64,000 nt of DNA. Origin: Alitta virens. Lineage: Eukaryota > Annelida > Polychaeta > Phyllodocida > Nereididae. The position numbers and the translations under genes were made by a program. The stretch is from assembly GCA_932294295.1 (NCBI GenBank), contig OW028580.1:25876975-25940974 (forward strand), given 5' to 3'. Below the pieces are notes generated by a model. The model searched no databases. It saw only the letters and a list, made by a program, of their open reading frames with translations, and had not been told where the DNA came from. Below, one piece after another: positions 13,370 through 25,490 of this stretch (positions are counted from its first letter, which is position 1; the number at the start of each line of letters is the position of its first letter).

Positions 13370-13493
13370 AATATACAATTATACAATGATTACATGTGAG
13401 ACATGAAGATATGTACTCTCAAAATTGTCAATGTACATAACATTTGAGGGTGTACATATCTCATGTAACTATTGTGTAATTGTTTTGTACCAC
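13370..13493. repeat. imperfect fold-back sequence
   Basis: CAATTATACAATGATTACAT and, inverted, ATGTAACTATTGTGTAATTG flank a region in which GATATGTAC and GTACATATC also pair. Stem of about 45 bases with bulges; likely a decayed MITE. Confidence 0.6.
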
Positions 13494-13639
13494 CCAGAAA
13501 ATATAAATGTAGACTCTCCAGAAATTATATTTCCCGGTTACAATTCACGGGAAAATAGCGCTCTGTCTAAAATTCATCTTACTGATTAATCCTAGTCCTG
13601 TGCGCAGATAGGTGACGGCCTATGCATTCAGAATATGTT

Positions 13640-13825
13640 GGTGGGTTGGTGATTAAGGCTTTACGTCCTGTATTTCTGCACCTGATGGACTAATTAGGAC
13701 AGGCAGGGACCATGGCAATGAGATGAAGGATGAAACAGCCATCCAACTAAGGTTCGACTGGGAATCGAACCCGGGACCAAGCGGTTGGAAGTCCAGAGCG
13801 CTACCTCTGAGCTAGGCCCCCGCCC
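13640..13825 (-). mobile_element. tRNA-derived SINE, family A, full length with target-site duplication
   Basis: Read on the minus strand it begins with a tRNA-like head (GGGGGCCTAGCTCAGAGGTAG, an A-box) and GGGTTCGATTCCC (B-box), then a conserved body (CCTGCCTGTCCTAATTAG, ATACAGGACGTAAAG). TCAGAATATGTT occurs on both sides (13628-13639 and 13826-13837), a 12-base target-site duplication that fixes the ends. Confidence 0.88.
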
Positions 13826-14668
13826 TCAGAATATGTTAGAAGTTTCAGAAACGGATGAAAACTGACGAACTCATTCAATAAAATGAACCAGTAAGTCAGA
13901 TCGCTAGAATTGTCGGCTCTCGCTGAATGGATGATTTCTAGCATGACGCTGGTGGTGCTGCTTTTATTTAGCGCAACACCTAACTGTTGTACATGAGGAT
14001 TTATTCAATGGCGTACATAATGCTAAATTGCCCTGGTGAGTGGTACAACTTTTATATTAAGATCTCTTATATGTAATTTTTTATAGGTATATATCGTCTC
14101 TTTTGCAATCCTTCGCAGTGTATTTTCGCAATCGAATTCAAAAGGCAATTAAGTCTGAGACTCAATGATGCTTCTCTTTGTATAAACCTATCGTCATGAA
14201 ATTTGTCTACAAACACTTTATTTTTTGCTGTACATTTAATGGATGGCCACTAGAAAAGTATCGCTATAAATATTCATTTCATATCATAGGCATTAATGTA
14301 GGATATAGGGCATTTCGACGGTGTGGGCCAAATGAGCAAATTGACCTTCACTGTGTGGGCAAATTTACATGTAATTTAAAGGCAGGATGGAGAGGGTAGA
14401 ATTTTGCCATACATTTCCATAGCAACAAATTGAGATTGAAGGGCCAATTTCCGATACTCTATTTTCTCCCAAAAAGCATTTTTGGCCCCAATTATTCGAG
14501 TCGCAGCAACGTGAAGGATGTCTAGCAACTGGGGTCTATTCAAGTTGCACAGGAGAGCCACCATGTTTTGTGCGCTTATACATATGCAAGACCTTCAGAA
14601 CACAGTCACAAGATTGCCTAAATGCATATAGGGTATTATCGTAAGGAATACATAAGTGGCTAGACCTA

Positions 14669-15605
14669 CAGGGTGCGCCATAAAAACTTGCACCAGCTGC
14701 TACTGCTACCTCTTTTGTTATTACCTCAATTGACTGTAATCGCATGCAGCTGCAATCATACACATGAAAGTAATAATAGTCCTAAATTATGTTTATAAAT
14801 ATATTTTCGTTTTTCCTCAAGAATTATAGATAATATGGATCTAAATATAGCACATGCACACTTATCACACCTTCGGGTGATTTTCACCTCGGCTTTTGCA
14901 ATATAAGCATTAGATTGTCACTGATCATACAGATGTGTTACAGACACCTTTCTTGACCTTTGCCGCCAAAAATAGGGCAAATAGATTCATTTTTAATAAG
15001 AAGGTAGAGCACTGACACTTTTGAGGCGGAAAGTGCCATTTTGGATTTTGGTCAATTTTCTGTCTTTTCTGTCTAATTAACTGGTCAATCCTCCTGAAAA
15101 TCATGTGATTATTTCGAGATTAGTTGTAAATTCAAAAAGTCCCTCTGGAATGCCATTATATTTCTCTGTTTTAATTTCATGACCTTGCTGAATCAAAACT
15201 GGAACCAACCTTCTTATCATCTAATACCTTGATATATATATGCACATATAAAAAACATTGAAGGAGGATTCTGTGCAAATATGATATTTTCTATGGCTCC
15301 AGAGGTGTAGTAATTAGGAAATATCTAATTTGTAAACTTTCTGCAACTAGAGACACCATGCAAGCAGACAGAAATTTGACTTCTGTGATGTGTATCACTC
15401 AGAACAAGCCCTGCAGCATACACCCTCTCAATAATTCAGATACTGATATTGTCTAACATTATAAGATCAGAAATATAACAATGACCAATTGGTTCTACCC
15501 CTAACTAAATGTGGCAAAACTTTAAAAGACTTCATAAGCATTTGAGTAACCTAGAGCTATCCCGAAAGTAGAGATGCCTTGTGCAAGTTTTTATGGCGCA
15601 CCCTG
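14669..15605. mobile_element. 937-bp nonautonomous transposon with perfect 25-bp inverted ends
   Basis: The left end CAGGGTGCGCCATAAAAACT (14669 on, continuing to 14693) is the exact inverse of 15581-15605. TA flanks both ends. The family is Tc1/mariner-like by TA target and CAGGGTG tip. No transposase frame is present, so it depends on a source elsewhere. Confidence 0.85.
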
Positions 15606-15724
15606 TAGACATGCCATGCATTAAGAAATACCAAAAATTGCTTACTGGCATGCTTTTGCAATATTGTGTTGTACAGTACTGCATCTAACAGACTTGTTGT
15701 TGCATTTAATTTTTATGCAGTTTA

Positions 15725-15958
15725 ACAGCAGCTGCCAGATGCATAAGTAATGATGAGATGATATTTAGGAGTTAAACTTAACACCATGTTAAACATATAC
15801 CTCTTGGGTGGGGTCTTTTATTTGCCCCAGCATAGATGATGGGTACAAGACATCATGAGTACAGTGTCTCATACGACCGACAGTGCCTAGGCCAGGAATC
15901 GAAGTCCACACCATGTTACACATTCACCCTATAGGTGAGCACTTTAATTTGCCACACC
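15725..15958 (-). mobile_element. SINE family B, two partial copies in tandem
   Basis: A copy containing GGGTGGGGTCTTTTATTTGC and CAGGAATCGAAGTCC is followed directly by a second partial copy restarting at CACACCATGTTACACATTC. This suggests nested or tandem insertion. Confidence 0.6.
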
Positions 15959-16028
15959 ATAGATTTTAAGTTTATTTTCATTTTTATAGTTTTTTTTTGT
16001 TATTATTATCAGAAAATTCTGTGTTATA

Positions 16029-16142
16029 TACATGGCTAAATGTGCCATGTGCGTTTTCCATGAGAAGGATAAACGCATGGAAAACGCATGGTTTTTGCCA
16101 TCCAAATGCATGGAAAACGCACGTAGCACACTTGGCCATGTA
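16029..16142. mobile_element. palindromic MITE-like repeat, family D, short copy
   Basis: The ends TACATGGCTAAATGTG and CACTTGGCCATGTA are inverted, and TA lies outside both. The centre has lost the AATGAGG spacer present in longer copies, so it is an internal deletion derivative. Confidence 0.82.
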
Positions 16143-16566
16143 TAAGTCATGTTTAGAATCATCACTCAATTGAAGAATATGCACTGACAACATTATGAGT
16201 ACATGTTCACTTAGTATTAAATTAATATCAATCAATTATATCTGTAATTATTAAACCAAGCAAAATGAGAGAAAAACCTCACAGAAATTCCAGTGAGCCA
16301 AAACAATTGAGATATTCAGCCCCTTGAGGAATTCCCATGACGTTGTTTGTGTTTATGAACCAGCGACATCAAAGCTAAACACAGCGCAATACACAGCGTA
16401 AAACGCAGCGTTCTCACGTCTTTATTCTTACGCACCAACGAAATTTGCCAAGAAAAGTTTGAGGAAATTGTGAATTTCTTTAGACAATTCAATTCTTTGG
16501 ATGAGATGTGATTCAAATAAAGTAATATCGGGAGTAAAGGTTTGGGAAATAAACGTCTGACAGTGA

Positions 16567-16675
16567 AGGAAGGAAGGAAGGAAGAAACGAAGGAAGGAAG
16601 GAAGAAATGAAGAAATGAAGGAAGGAAGGAAGGAAGGAAGGAAGGAAGGAAGGAAGGAAGGAAGGAAGGAAGGAG
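16567..16675. repeat. (GGAA)n microsatellite
   Basis: GGAAGGAAGG over about 108 bases with a few AGAAATGA interruptions. It gives a spurious Pro-Ser-Phe-Leu peptide on the minus strand. Confidence 0.95.
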
Positions 16676-17059
16676 AGGGAATATAATCTACAAGAAGGAA
16701 GAAAGCTAGATTATATGGGAAGAAAATAAAACATGGAGAAACAGAAAGATGTAAGTAGGCAAGACAGACAAATAAAATTTTAAAAAGAATAATAAAAAGA
16801 AACAAAGGAAGGTTGTGAAAAAGAAAGAAAGAAGAAAGAAAGAAAATAGTTATGAAATACAACAAATGTCCTAAATAAAAATACCTGGCATATATTTACC
16901 ATTTACTTGCTTTATTTATTCAATTTCAAAATAAGGCACCAATTTAACCAACAATTTCCAATTCTAATGCAGTGTGACCCTCTCTTTCCACAGTTAATCA
17001 GCCCAGACACTCTTCTGGAAAGAACTGGCCCCTTTTCATTTAACAAGAAATTAGAATCC

Positions 17060-17231
17060 GTTGCCTAGGCAACAAGGAACAGCTCGGGATGTCTCTCAAA
17101 ACGTCATTACCTGTAAAGGAATTTTGGAACGCCTTCAGCGACGCTGAGACGCTCGTGACGTCACTAAAACCTTGCGTCTTGACGTAGAGTGACTTTGAAG
17201 TGGGTTCTCCGAAACGTTCTAGAAGTTTTCT
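17060..17231. promoter_or_regulatory. clustered RFX X-box, CRE and heat-shock-like sites
   Basis: GTTGCCTAGGCAAC at 17060-17073 is a perfect palindromic RFX X-box. GTGACGTCAC at 17155-17164 is a full palindromic cAMP-response element, with half sites ACGTCA near 17101 and TGACGT near 17180. GAAACGTTCTAGAAGTTTTC at 17212-17231 resembles a heat-shock element, with a perfect TTCnnGAA core. The stretch has several CpGs in an otherwise CpG-poor region. It may be a promoter or an intronic enhancer of the ankyrin gene; no transcript start is visible. Confidence 0.45.
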
Positions 17232-18554
17232 CGGTAGAAAGCACTTTTGGTTTTACTCTTAGCTACGAGTGTAATTTGAATTCCTGTTCTACAGAAAATT
17301 GCACTTACGTTGAAGTCCAGTTTCATCTATAAAGTTCCAGCTAGTACTTGGAAATATAACCATACTCATATATGTATAGCCATCAATATTGAAATTGAAT
17401 GGAAAGCTGTTGGGTGTCCTTGAATTGGCTCTTCAATGTTAGGCCCCTATTTCCAGCAGTTTTTTTACTATGTTTTTTCCACATACATGTCATGATTATG
17501 AATTGAACTGAACTTGAAATTCATTGTCACTGAAGTACGTTTATGCTGTCTACGAATTGACTGCTTGCAGTTAATTGTTTGCGAGGAATGGCGAATGAGG
17601 AGAGAAATATATAAAATGACAATGTATATATATATAAATATATATAAAAATCCTTACCAATTAGGTAATCATAAAGACCAACAACATTGGAACAAGACAA
17701 TGGTCTCACATCACAATCGAGGTGGTTAATATTTGATGATCCTCAATAATACGGAATTATTATGTAATTATTACTTTTAAAATTCATATGAAGCATCAAT
17801 CATTTTGCATTGGGGGGGGGGGGGGAACATATTTATAAGGAGAACACTAAAAAATAATAACAATAAAAAAAAAAAAACATTGGCTTGATCAATATGTTAC
17901 CAACCAAGAAGCTCCAAGTTTTGGTTGTTAACCATCAAAATTTAACAGCCAAATATAACTGTATGGTAACCTCCAATTTGACATCTTGGTTGATTCACCA
18001 AAATCTTGGTTTGTGACAAATAGAAAAAAATATTATCTATTTTTGCAGCGCAAATAAACAATAAAATGAATGGTTACGTATATTGTAGAATGGATAAACA
18101 AATGTATATATTTTGTGGTAGAGGTAGATTATATGATACACTCAGCATATAGATTAGACAGAGATATTCCATACATTTATCTTGGGGTTTTCTGATAATA
18201 ATAGGAAATCCGTAGCAATTTGTACCTGTACTGTCATATATATTGGCCCAACATATCATTTTCCAAAAAAATCTTCCCTTATCAACAAGCAGGCAAAACA
18301 GCAATCTGTTTATCCCAGGATTCCTAGCTCAACCGGAAGTAGCCCGTTTGGTCATTTCCGGAACAACGGGCAACCATCAACCATGCAGCTGGCATCAACA
18401 ATCCTCAACCAGGCTGTTAGCTGACTTAGAAGATTCTGAATTGGTTATTTGGGAATTTGGCACATTATTTTATTTGTTGACAAATTTAGAGGCGGACACA
18501 GATGGATAGATGTGTCTCAGATTTCTCAATGGTACAAGGTCGGTTGTGGATTGT

Positions 18555-18845
18555 TGATTCCCAGCTTATATGACCGGCTGCCAGAGGCAGACGTCATGAT
18601 CGGATGATATGACTAGTCTACACCATGTTACACATTTACCCTATGGGTGGGGTCTTTTACTTGCCTCAGCATAGACAACGATTACAAAGCACCTCCAGTT
18701 TAACATCTCATGTGAATGACATCCAGCTGGGCTGGGATGTAGCTCACGAAGAGTGCCCAGGCCAGGGATCGAACCCGGAACCTACAGCAGAAATGGCCAC
18801 AATGCAATTGGTGGATACCTTAACCATTAGGCCTCCTAACTGCTT
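18555..18845 (-). mobile_element. tRNA-derived SINE, family B, near full length
   Basis: On the minus strand the head GGAGGCCTAATGGTTAAGG and B-box GGTTCGATCC (in CCGGGTTCGATCCCTGG) are tRNA-like. The body includes AGTAAAAGACCCCACCC and a GTGTAACATGGTGTAGAC stretch, ending near AGCTTATATGACC. It is the best preserved family B copy here. Confidence 0.78.
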
Positions 18846-19789
18846 ATAACATGTCACATTAGCTCCATGTCAGCTTGGTGTTGGCAGATATCGACCAACG
18901 TTAGTGCAACATTAATCCAACTTGACATGCTATACATGTATCGGGGATAGATAGATTAGATAGATAGTTAGATAGACAGATAGACATATAGATAAGAGTA
19001 GCACTAGACATCTCGTACTTGTATTTCTTTTACATCGCTAACTACATGTATATCATATTCTGTTCAATGACATATGAAGACAACACTCCGAACCAATATG
19101 CAGCCATCGTTGGGCTGACATGGATCCCACATCAGGCCCATGTTTGTGAGATATCTGGTAATTTCATCCGTCCTAACTTTCTTCAGTTATGGCAACAGTC
19201 CTATTGTATTCAAACTTTTTATGCAAACTTTTCCGGCATAATTCTATCTACATACTTAAACCAAAGATAAAAATCTCCACCAAGACAGACCATTATTCCG
19301 TTTTATCTACTCCTGGATATTTTTGGACTAGAGAGACAAAGCCATAACCTGAGGAAATCGGTGCTGCCATCAACAGTGGTTCGTCTCTAAGTTACCCAAT
19401 TGTTCTGTTGCATGACGGGTGTCATTTACTTCCTGATTGTGTCATAGCGAGACGCCACCTGCTGGGAAGACACATAACTAAGGGCAGTCACTCATAATCA
19501 GGAAGCCCCATGCCAAAGCTAGACACAGACCTTGTTAATGTCGCATTTAATGGACATGTTAGAGATCTAGTGTGATTTTTTTAACTCAAAGTAAAGAATA
19601 GGACTTTCGTGGCCTAGTTGTCAAGGAAGTTGCGAAGTTGGTAAGAGGATGCATTGTGGGTTCATTCCGCTCTATGTCATGTGTTCATTTGTTAGTTTAT
19701 TTTTTAAATCTTAATATTGTTGCTTACAATAGCAATGTTATAGATCTAGTTTTAGTTAGGATATATATAATTAGAGAAAATGTTAGGAC

Positions 19790-19955
19790 TATTGTGGCCG
19801 AGCAGTTAAGGTGTTCTCAAGTTCTTGTGGGGGGGGGGGGGGGGTCGTGGGTTCAATCCAATGTTCATGGGTTTAAATAGCACTGAGCAAAACATGCAGT
19901 CCAGTTAATGCTGCTTCATATCGGATGAGAAATCTACCGGGGCACCATCCAAAAT
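19790..19955 (+). mobile_element. tRNA-derived SINE-like sequence interrupted by a G tract
   Basis: GTGGCCGAGCAGTTAAGG is a Ser/Leu-tRNA-like A-box. TCGTGGGTTCAATCC is the B-box. A run of 16 G lies between them. A similar relic stands at about 19608-19665 (GTGGCCTAGTTGTCAAGG). Neither can fold as a functional tRNA. Confidence 0.5.
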
Positions 19956-20075
19956 TGAAATCACTATTGTAATATAGTGTTTAAGGTGTTAGCCAAGATA
20001 CTGAACTGTTGTGAGTTCGATATTTCCATGCCATGCTCCAAATTTGACTAAATACAATGGAAGCTTATTTTAAGA

Positions 20076-20190
20076 CCACCTCACTCATGAGACCACCTCA
20101 ACATTAAGACCACCTACTTTGTACCCACGTGCATTCTTTCCATTGTATTATACCTCTCTGTAAGACCACCTCATTAAAAGACTAAAATTA
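20076..20190. repeat. 17-bp minisatellite, short array
   Basis: CCACCTCACTCATGAGA and CCACCTCAACATTAAGA are adjacent units; a third degraded unit follows, and AGACCACCTCATTAAAAGAC lies at about 20164. Same family as at 25.7 kb. Confidence 0.7.
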
Positions 20191-20638
20191 GCATTTAAGG
20201 GTGTTCGTAATGGCGAGGTTAAAGTACAGCCCATACAATGTACATCTGACGCTCTGGCAGCAGCAATCTACTGTTCAAACCTGCCATGCATAAGTAACAC
20301 AACTGTTTGCTCCCCACTTCATTAAACCATTACACACTATAGCAAATCTCCTAGACAGCATAAAAAAGATTCTTTAACCAGCATCAATCCTGCATCTATT
20401 GGACCTGATCTTAAGGGCCTTTATACTTTGCTCAGTCTTAGTCTTAAAAGGGTTTCTTAAGTAGTAGACCACACGACTGCACCAGATGACCCCACAGGAA
20501 GTGCCTATCTAGAAAATTCTAGCCGAAGCTTTACTTTGCCAATAAAACTATAGCTTATACAGCTAGAACCTCGTCAATACCATATATGCAAAATTTACTA
20601 GTCTCGAGCAAAATAAAAAGTTATTTGTACAGCTTGTA

Positions 20639-20852
20639 CACTCGGCGACAGTGGATTTCGCCATGACACTGAGATTCGCCACCCCCATAAAACTACAATA
20701 AACCCATTTTAGATGGCTGCCGCAATGTTACAACACTGTTAATGATTTATACAATTAGTTTGCTAGCAAATCAAGACCTTGCAATGTTTATATTCATGTT
20801 TAAGGGGAGTGGCGAATCTCAGTGTCGTGGCGAAATCCACTGTCGCCGAGTG
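20639..20852. mobile_element. MITE with about 48-bp terminal inverted repeats, family E
   Basis: The left end CACTCGGCGACAGTGGATTT and the right end AAATCCACTGTCGCCGAGTG are exact inverses, and similarity extends about 48 bases. TA flanks both ends, as for Tc1/mariner-type insertion. There is no coding capacity. Confidence 0.88.
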
Positions 20853-20930
20853 TATGGCCATGCACGCCTTTGATTCCGAAGTAAATTTTTATTGCTTACA
20901 GGCGTCAGCAAAATCTGAAGATATGATATA

Positions 20931-21687
20931 TTTTAATTTTTGCTTACAGTTTATTTTGTCTTCTTGTACTTAATTTTTGTGAGGTGCATTGATTAAGGTA
21001 CCGAATTTGTTTCAAGTTAGAGGCTTGAAAAGATTATATATTTTTTGCCATTGATTCTGTGATTATCTTGGATAGATAGATAAATAAATAGATATTTAGA
21101 TAGCTAGATAGATAGTAGCTAGATAGATAGATAGATAGAACCAATCAATCAATCAATTAATCAGTGTGGATTTAAAACACAATTATAAACACACAATTTA
21201 ATGCTATAGATGCGCATAAAATAGTATGACAATAATTATGTTTTAAACCCATTGCATTTCTTGCACAACAAATTCGAACTTTCTGCACTAAGAAAAAGGA
21301 AGAAATATGTTTTAATTTTTGCTTACAGTTTATTTTGTCTTCTTGTACTTAATTTTTGTGAGGTGCATTGATTAAGGTACCGAATTTGTTTCAAGTTAGA
21401 GGCTTGAAAAGATTATATATTTTTTGCCATTGATTCTGTGATTATCTTGGATAGATAGATAAATAAATAGATATTTAGATAGCTAGATAGATAGTAGCTA
21501 GATAGATAGATAGATAGAACCAATCAATCAATCAATTAATCAGTGTGGATTTAAAACACAATTATAAACACACAATTTAATGCTATAGATGCGCATAAAA
21601 TAGTATGACAATAATTATGTTTTAAACCCATTGCATTTCTTGCACAACAAATTCGAACTTTCTGCACTAAGAAAAAGGAAGAAAAAG
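20931..21687. repeat. perfect 379-bp tandem duplication
   Basis: The segment from TTTTAATTTTTGCTTACAG to AAGAAAAAGGAAGAAA occurs twice with period 379 (GCTTACAG at 20942 and 21321). I saw no difference between copies, including the internal GATA and AATC microsatellites, so it is very recent or an assembly artefact. Confidence 0.9.
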
Positions 21688-21990
21688 TTTTTTACGAAGT
21701 GACATGGGATTGAAACTTGCAGAGAGTCCTGGTGTCGTGCTGCGTGTACAGAATATCTCATTTTGGACATTTCTATTGGGAGATGGGCAACTGAACAGAT
21801 CAGATAACAGATTGCCAGAACATTGATGAACATAGAATGCACAAAGACCTCTTGTGAAATATATCTGTTCTTCAATATCACAGCGACATATTGCACATAT
21901 ATTGCACATGGCATTGGTAATATGACAGTGTATGATAGCACTGTACGCATGGTTAGGTTTTGCTAATTTGCCGATTACATCTAGCAGTCT

Positions 21991-22063
21991 GGTCTAGTCT
22001 AGTCTAGTCTAGTCTAGTCTAGTCTAGTCTAGTCTAGTCTAGTCTAGTCTAGTCTAGTCTAGT
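21991..22063. repeat. (AGTCT)n pentanucleotide microsatellite
   Basis: Fourteen nearly perfect AGTCT units. Confidence 0.95.
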
Positions 22064-22162
22064 CCATGATAGAGGTAGAGATACATTTTTAGTTCATATT
22101 CTCGTCCGATGATAATGAGGCAGATGTAATGATGATATGAGATATAGTCAAGCTTGACCCTG

Positions 22163-22379
22163 TATATCTATCTATCTATCTATCTATCTATCTCTGTCTA
22201 TCTATCTAACTATCTCTGTCTATCTGTCTATCTGTCTATCTGTCTCTGTCTATCTATCTATCTATCTATCTATCTATCCATCCATCTATCTATCTATCTA
22301 TCTATCTCTGTCTATCTGTCTATCTGTCTATCTGTCTCTGTCTATCTATCTATCTATCTATCTATCCATCCATCCATCC

Positions 22380-22414
<35 letters not shown>

Positions 22415-22492
22415 CATCTGTCTGTCCATCTATATATCTATCTTATCTGCCTTACTATCTATCTATCTATCTATCTATTTATCTATCCAATA
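22163..22492. repeat. (TATC)n/(TGTC)n microsatellite, 330 bp
   Basis: TATC with blocks of TGTC and CATC. The open plus-strand frame (LSIYLSIY) comes only from the repeat. Two internal blocks (22195-22260 and 22305-22360) share the same variant order, an internal duplication. Confidence 0.95.
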
Positions 22493-23364
22493 ACAGTATG
22501 CTAGGTATATGGGTGGTTGCCACCTCGTTGCTTGGTGACACAATCCGTTTTGAATCTCATGATTTAATTTCTTGCCTCAGCGCCATCTTGTGGGCAAATC
22601 CTGTTAATTACGGGACCCGTTGAGTGCCTCACAATTTGACAGGTACATTAACAGTTTTTGCATTGGGCGAGCATTGAGGAAGCCTTCACGGTGCCAGTGT
22701 AATAAACTGGAAGGAACATGTTAGCGGAAAATGGAGAAAAATTGAAAAATTTAGAAATAAGAAAAGAATTTAGAAAAAGGGAATAAAAAGAAGATAGGAT
22801 AAATCTAGTTAAATCTCCCAAGGAGAAAAAATTACAAGATAACCGCCATTTATTACAGTTACCAAAAAGAACACATTTGACAAGAATAACTTGTTAGAAT
22901 CTGTCTGACAGCAGGTTTAACAAGACAGAATCAATGCAGCTTGTGAAAGAAATTAACCTAGATCCTTAAAACGTCAAAATGAGTTTGCAATTTTTCCTGT
23001 CACCGACATCATTAAATTCTACCTTAACCAGTTGGATTACTCTCAGAAAACAAGCGTGGTTATTACAAAATAGAATCGAATGTAATTTAATAGAATGTAA
23101 TTTAATAGAATTTAATTTGATAGAATTCCGTCGGGTGCAGTTGCACCATAAAATAGAAAAGCACAGAAAAGAATATAATATAATTTTGATAGATCAGAAC
23201 GCACTATGACGAAATAAAATAATATTTATGGATTCTAAAATAAATAGGAATTTGATGGAAAGGTATTTAATATTGGGCAATTGATTAATCTAATAATAGA
23301 ATAGGATTGAAACGACTAGAATGCATATCCAATTGTATAACATTACAGAATAACTTTTTCCCTT

Positions 23365-23455
23365 GAATATAATATAATATAATATAATATAATATAATAT
23401 AATATAATATAATATAATATAATATACTATAATATACTATAATAGAATAGTATAT
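23365..23455. repeat. (AATAT)n pentanucleotide microsatellite
   Basis: ATAATATAAT units, pure for about 60 bases and then varied. Confidence 0.93.
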
Positions 23456-25431
23456 GTATCATAATCTTTAGAATATTTAACAGAATAAAATACACCATAG
23501 TCGTCAGAATACAATAGAACAGGTGTCCGTATCTATAGAATAGAAATAGATTATCTTCACAATAGACTAGAATGAAGTTGATTCAATTAACAATTATTTA
23601 ACTGTACAAGGGATTACACAAAATAATTAAGCCATTGTTAATGAGAAGTTGAGCACAAAAGCAAGCTCCTTAAAATGCCATTTTAATAATTGTAATCTTT
23701 CTATTTCACATCATTTTACAACATCACATTTTCATTCCAATATGATTTACAAAGCTGTGTGTTCTGCTTAGTCAGTTGAGGCAAACGTAAAGATCAGATG
23801 CTAAAACTAAAGAATCCACGCCACACTACTATTTCGTTAATTCTAATATCAAATTCATCAGAATCAAAATATTCCCAGAGACAAAAATCAAAATTAGGCA
23901 CATTACTATGTTTAATAAATTAATAAATACATTAGGACCCTGGTACATTATTATTATTGAATTATTACATGATGTATCAAATACAAAATTAACAGAAGAT
24001 AATAATAAACTGTAAAATAAAATAAAATTAATATGATATTATATAAGTAAATAAATAATAACTAAATAAGAAGATAATAAACAATAATAATAACCAACAA
24101 ATACATAAATAAATAATGAATAAATAAACAATAATATGATAAAAAGATGGACATATAAATAAATATATAAATCAATAGAGTCCAGAAAGTGTAAACAAAT
24201 ATATTCAGACTGGACTACTTTCATACTTTAAATTTAGACCTGTCAATAATTAAAGTTCTCCTCCAAGGTCCCTTAACTGGAGCCAAGCGATAAATTAATT
24301 ACTAAACAAAAGTCATCAGCTCGTCACGCATGGCTGAGTTTGGATCAATAAATAAACCAAGCTTCCCCAGCCTTAATTCGTGAGAATGGGCTAACAATGG
24401 ATTTTACTTTCAAAATACAAATCAGTAAAACTATGTAGATTATTTGTATCGATATATATCAAGAACACGTCCAAGACATATTTTATTTTGGAAATACAAA
24501 ATGAATAAAAATACCAGTTAAATAAAAATATTAAATTTGATTATTGCATCCACCAAGACAATAGAAAGAAAGATTTATTTTCTCGGAAGAATTTAATGTT
24601 AGGCTAGATTCCATAATTTGAAAACGATAATGGTCAGGTTTTTATTTTATAGAGCTATCAATAAAAGTATTGCACATATTACTGGTGCCTGCATGATATC
24701 TCTATTGTTAAGCATAATTATTTCTCTTTACAAAATCACTAAATATTTGTTAAACATTAGAAAATACAGACTGTCAAAACAAGGAACCTCATATTGACAA
24801 TATTAGCACACCTTTGTCTTATTATTGTCACCTTGTTTCATGCATGATTTTTGTTGAAACAAATTAATTAAATTCTTAAAAGGAATTAAGGGCACTTTTC
24901 TTTAACTTACTTATTCAGACTTTTATGACCAACATGGCGTTCATGCAATCTCAATTTCTTGGCTTATTTTTTTTTATACAAATTGGAACCATTTGTCTTT
25001 GAATGAAAATCGAAAACAAAAATTCTGAAGTTTCAAAATGCAACTGCTCAATAGATAAAATGAGGGAGCAATAATTGTAACTGACCATATTAGGACCCCT
25101 GACCATAATAGGGCACCATACGTTGGTGCTCATCCGTAATATCATCTGTAAACTGGTTTTAGAATCATATTAAATATTTCTCTGACAACAATATTTTGAT
25201 ATTTTATTGTGTTGGAAAATGGTCAATTTAACTCATTTCTTTCCAAATATCTTGGTAAACCAATTAATGTGAAAAACACAAAATTTAATAAATAATTTGA
25301 ACAGTTTTAATCAAATCCAGCCTTCAAACTTTGGACAATTATGTTCAATTTTGTTGTCTTGAGCTTCAAAGGATCAAAGAATTTCTGTATGTATTTATCC
25401 TCACGATTTGGCATTTAATTCGTTGCCTAGC

Positions 25432-25490
25432 AACTCCGACTTCCGGTCTGGCCGGAACAGGAAGTTTGGGAACAACCCCGCGCATGTGCA
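25432..25490. promoter_or_regulatory. X-box, ETS and NRF1-like sites in a compact cluster
   Basis: GTTGCCTAGCAAC (25432-25444) fits the RFX X-box. ACTTCCGG (25449-25456 region) and CCGGAACAGGAAGT carry ETS cores. CCGCGCATGTGCA (about 25478-25490) resembles an NRF1 site. This combination is typical of animal housekeeping or ciliary promoters. No downstream exon was recognised on either strand. Confidence 0.35.

Noticed and set aside
13750..13825. tRNA gene (A-box and B-box present)
   Set aside because: The tRNA-like part is the head of a SINE with target-site duplications; acceptor-stem pairing is absent.
16428..16865. 145-codon minus-strand frame with a Pro-Ser-Phe-Leu repeat
   Set aside because: It is a translation of the GGAA microsatellite and flanking A/G-rich sequence.
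22154..22504. 116-codon plus-strand frame (Leu-Ser-Ile-Tyr repeats)
   Set aside because: It is a translation of the TATC/TGTC microsatellite; tetranucleotide repeats stay open in a frame by construction.
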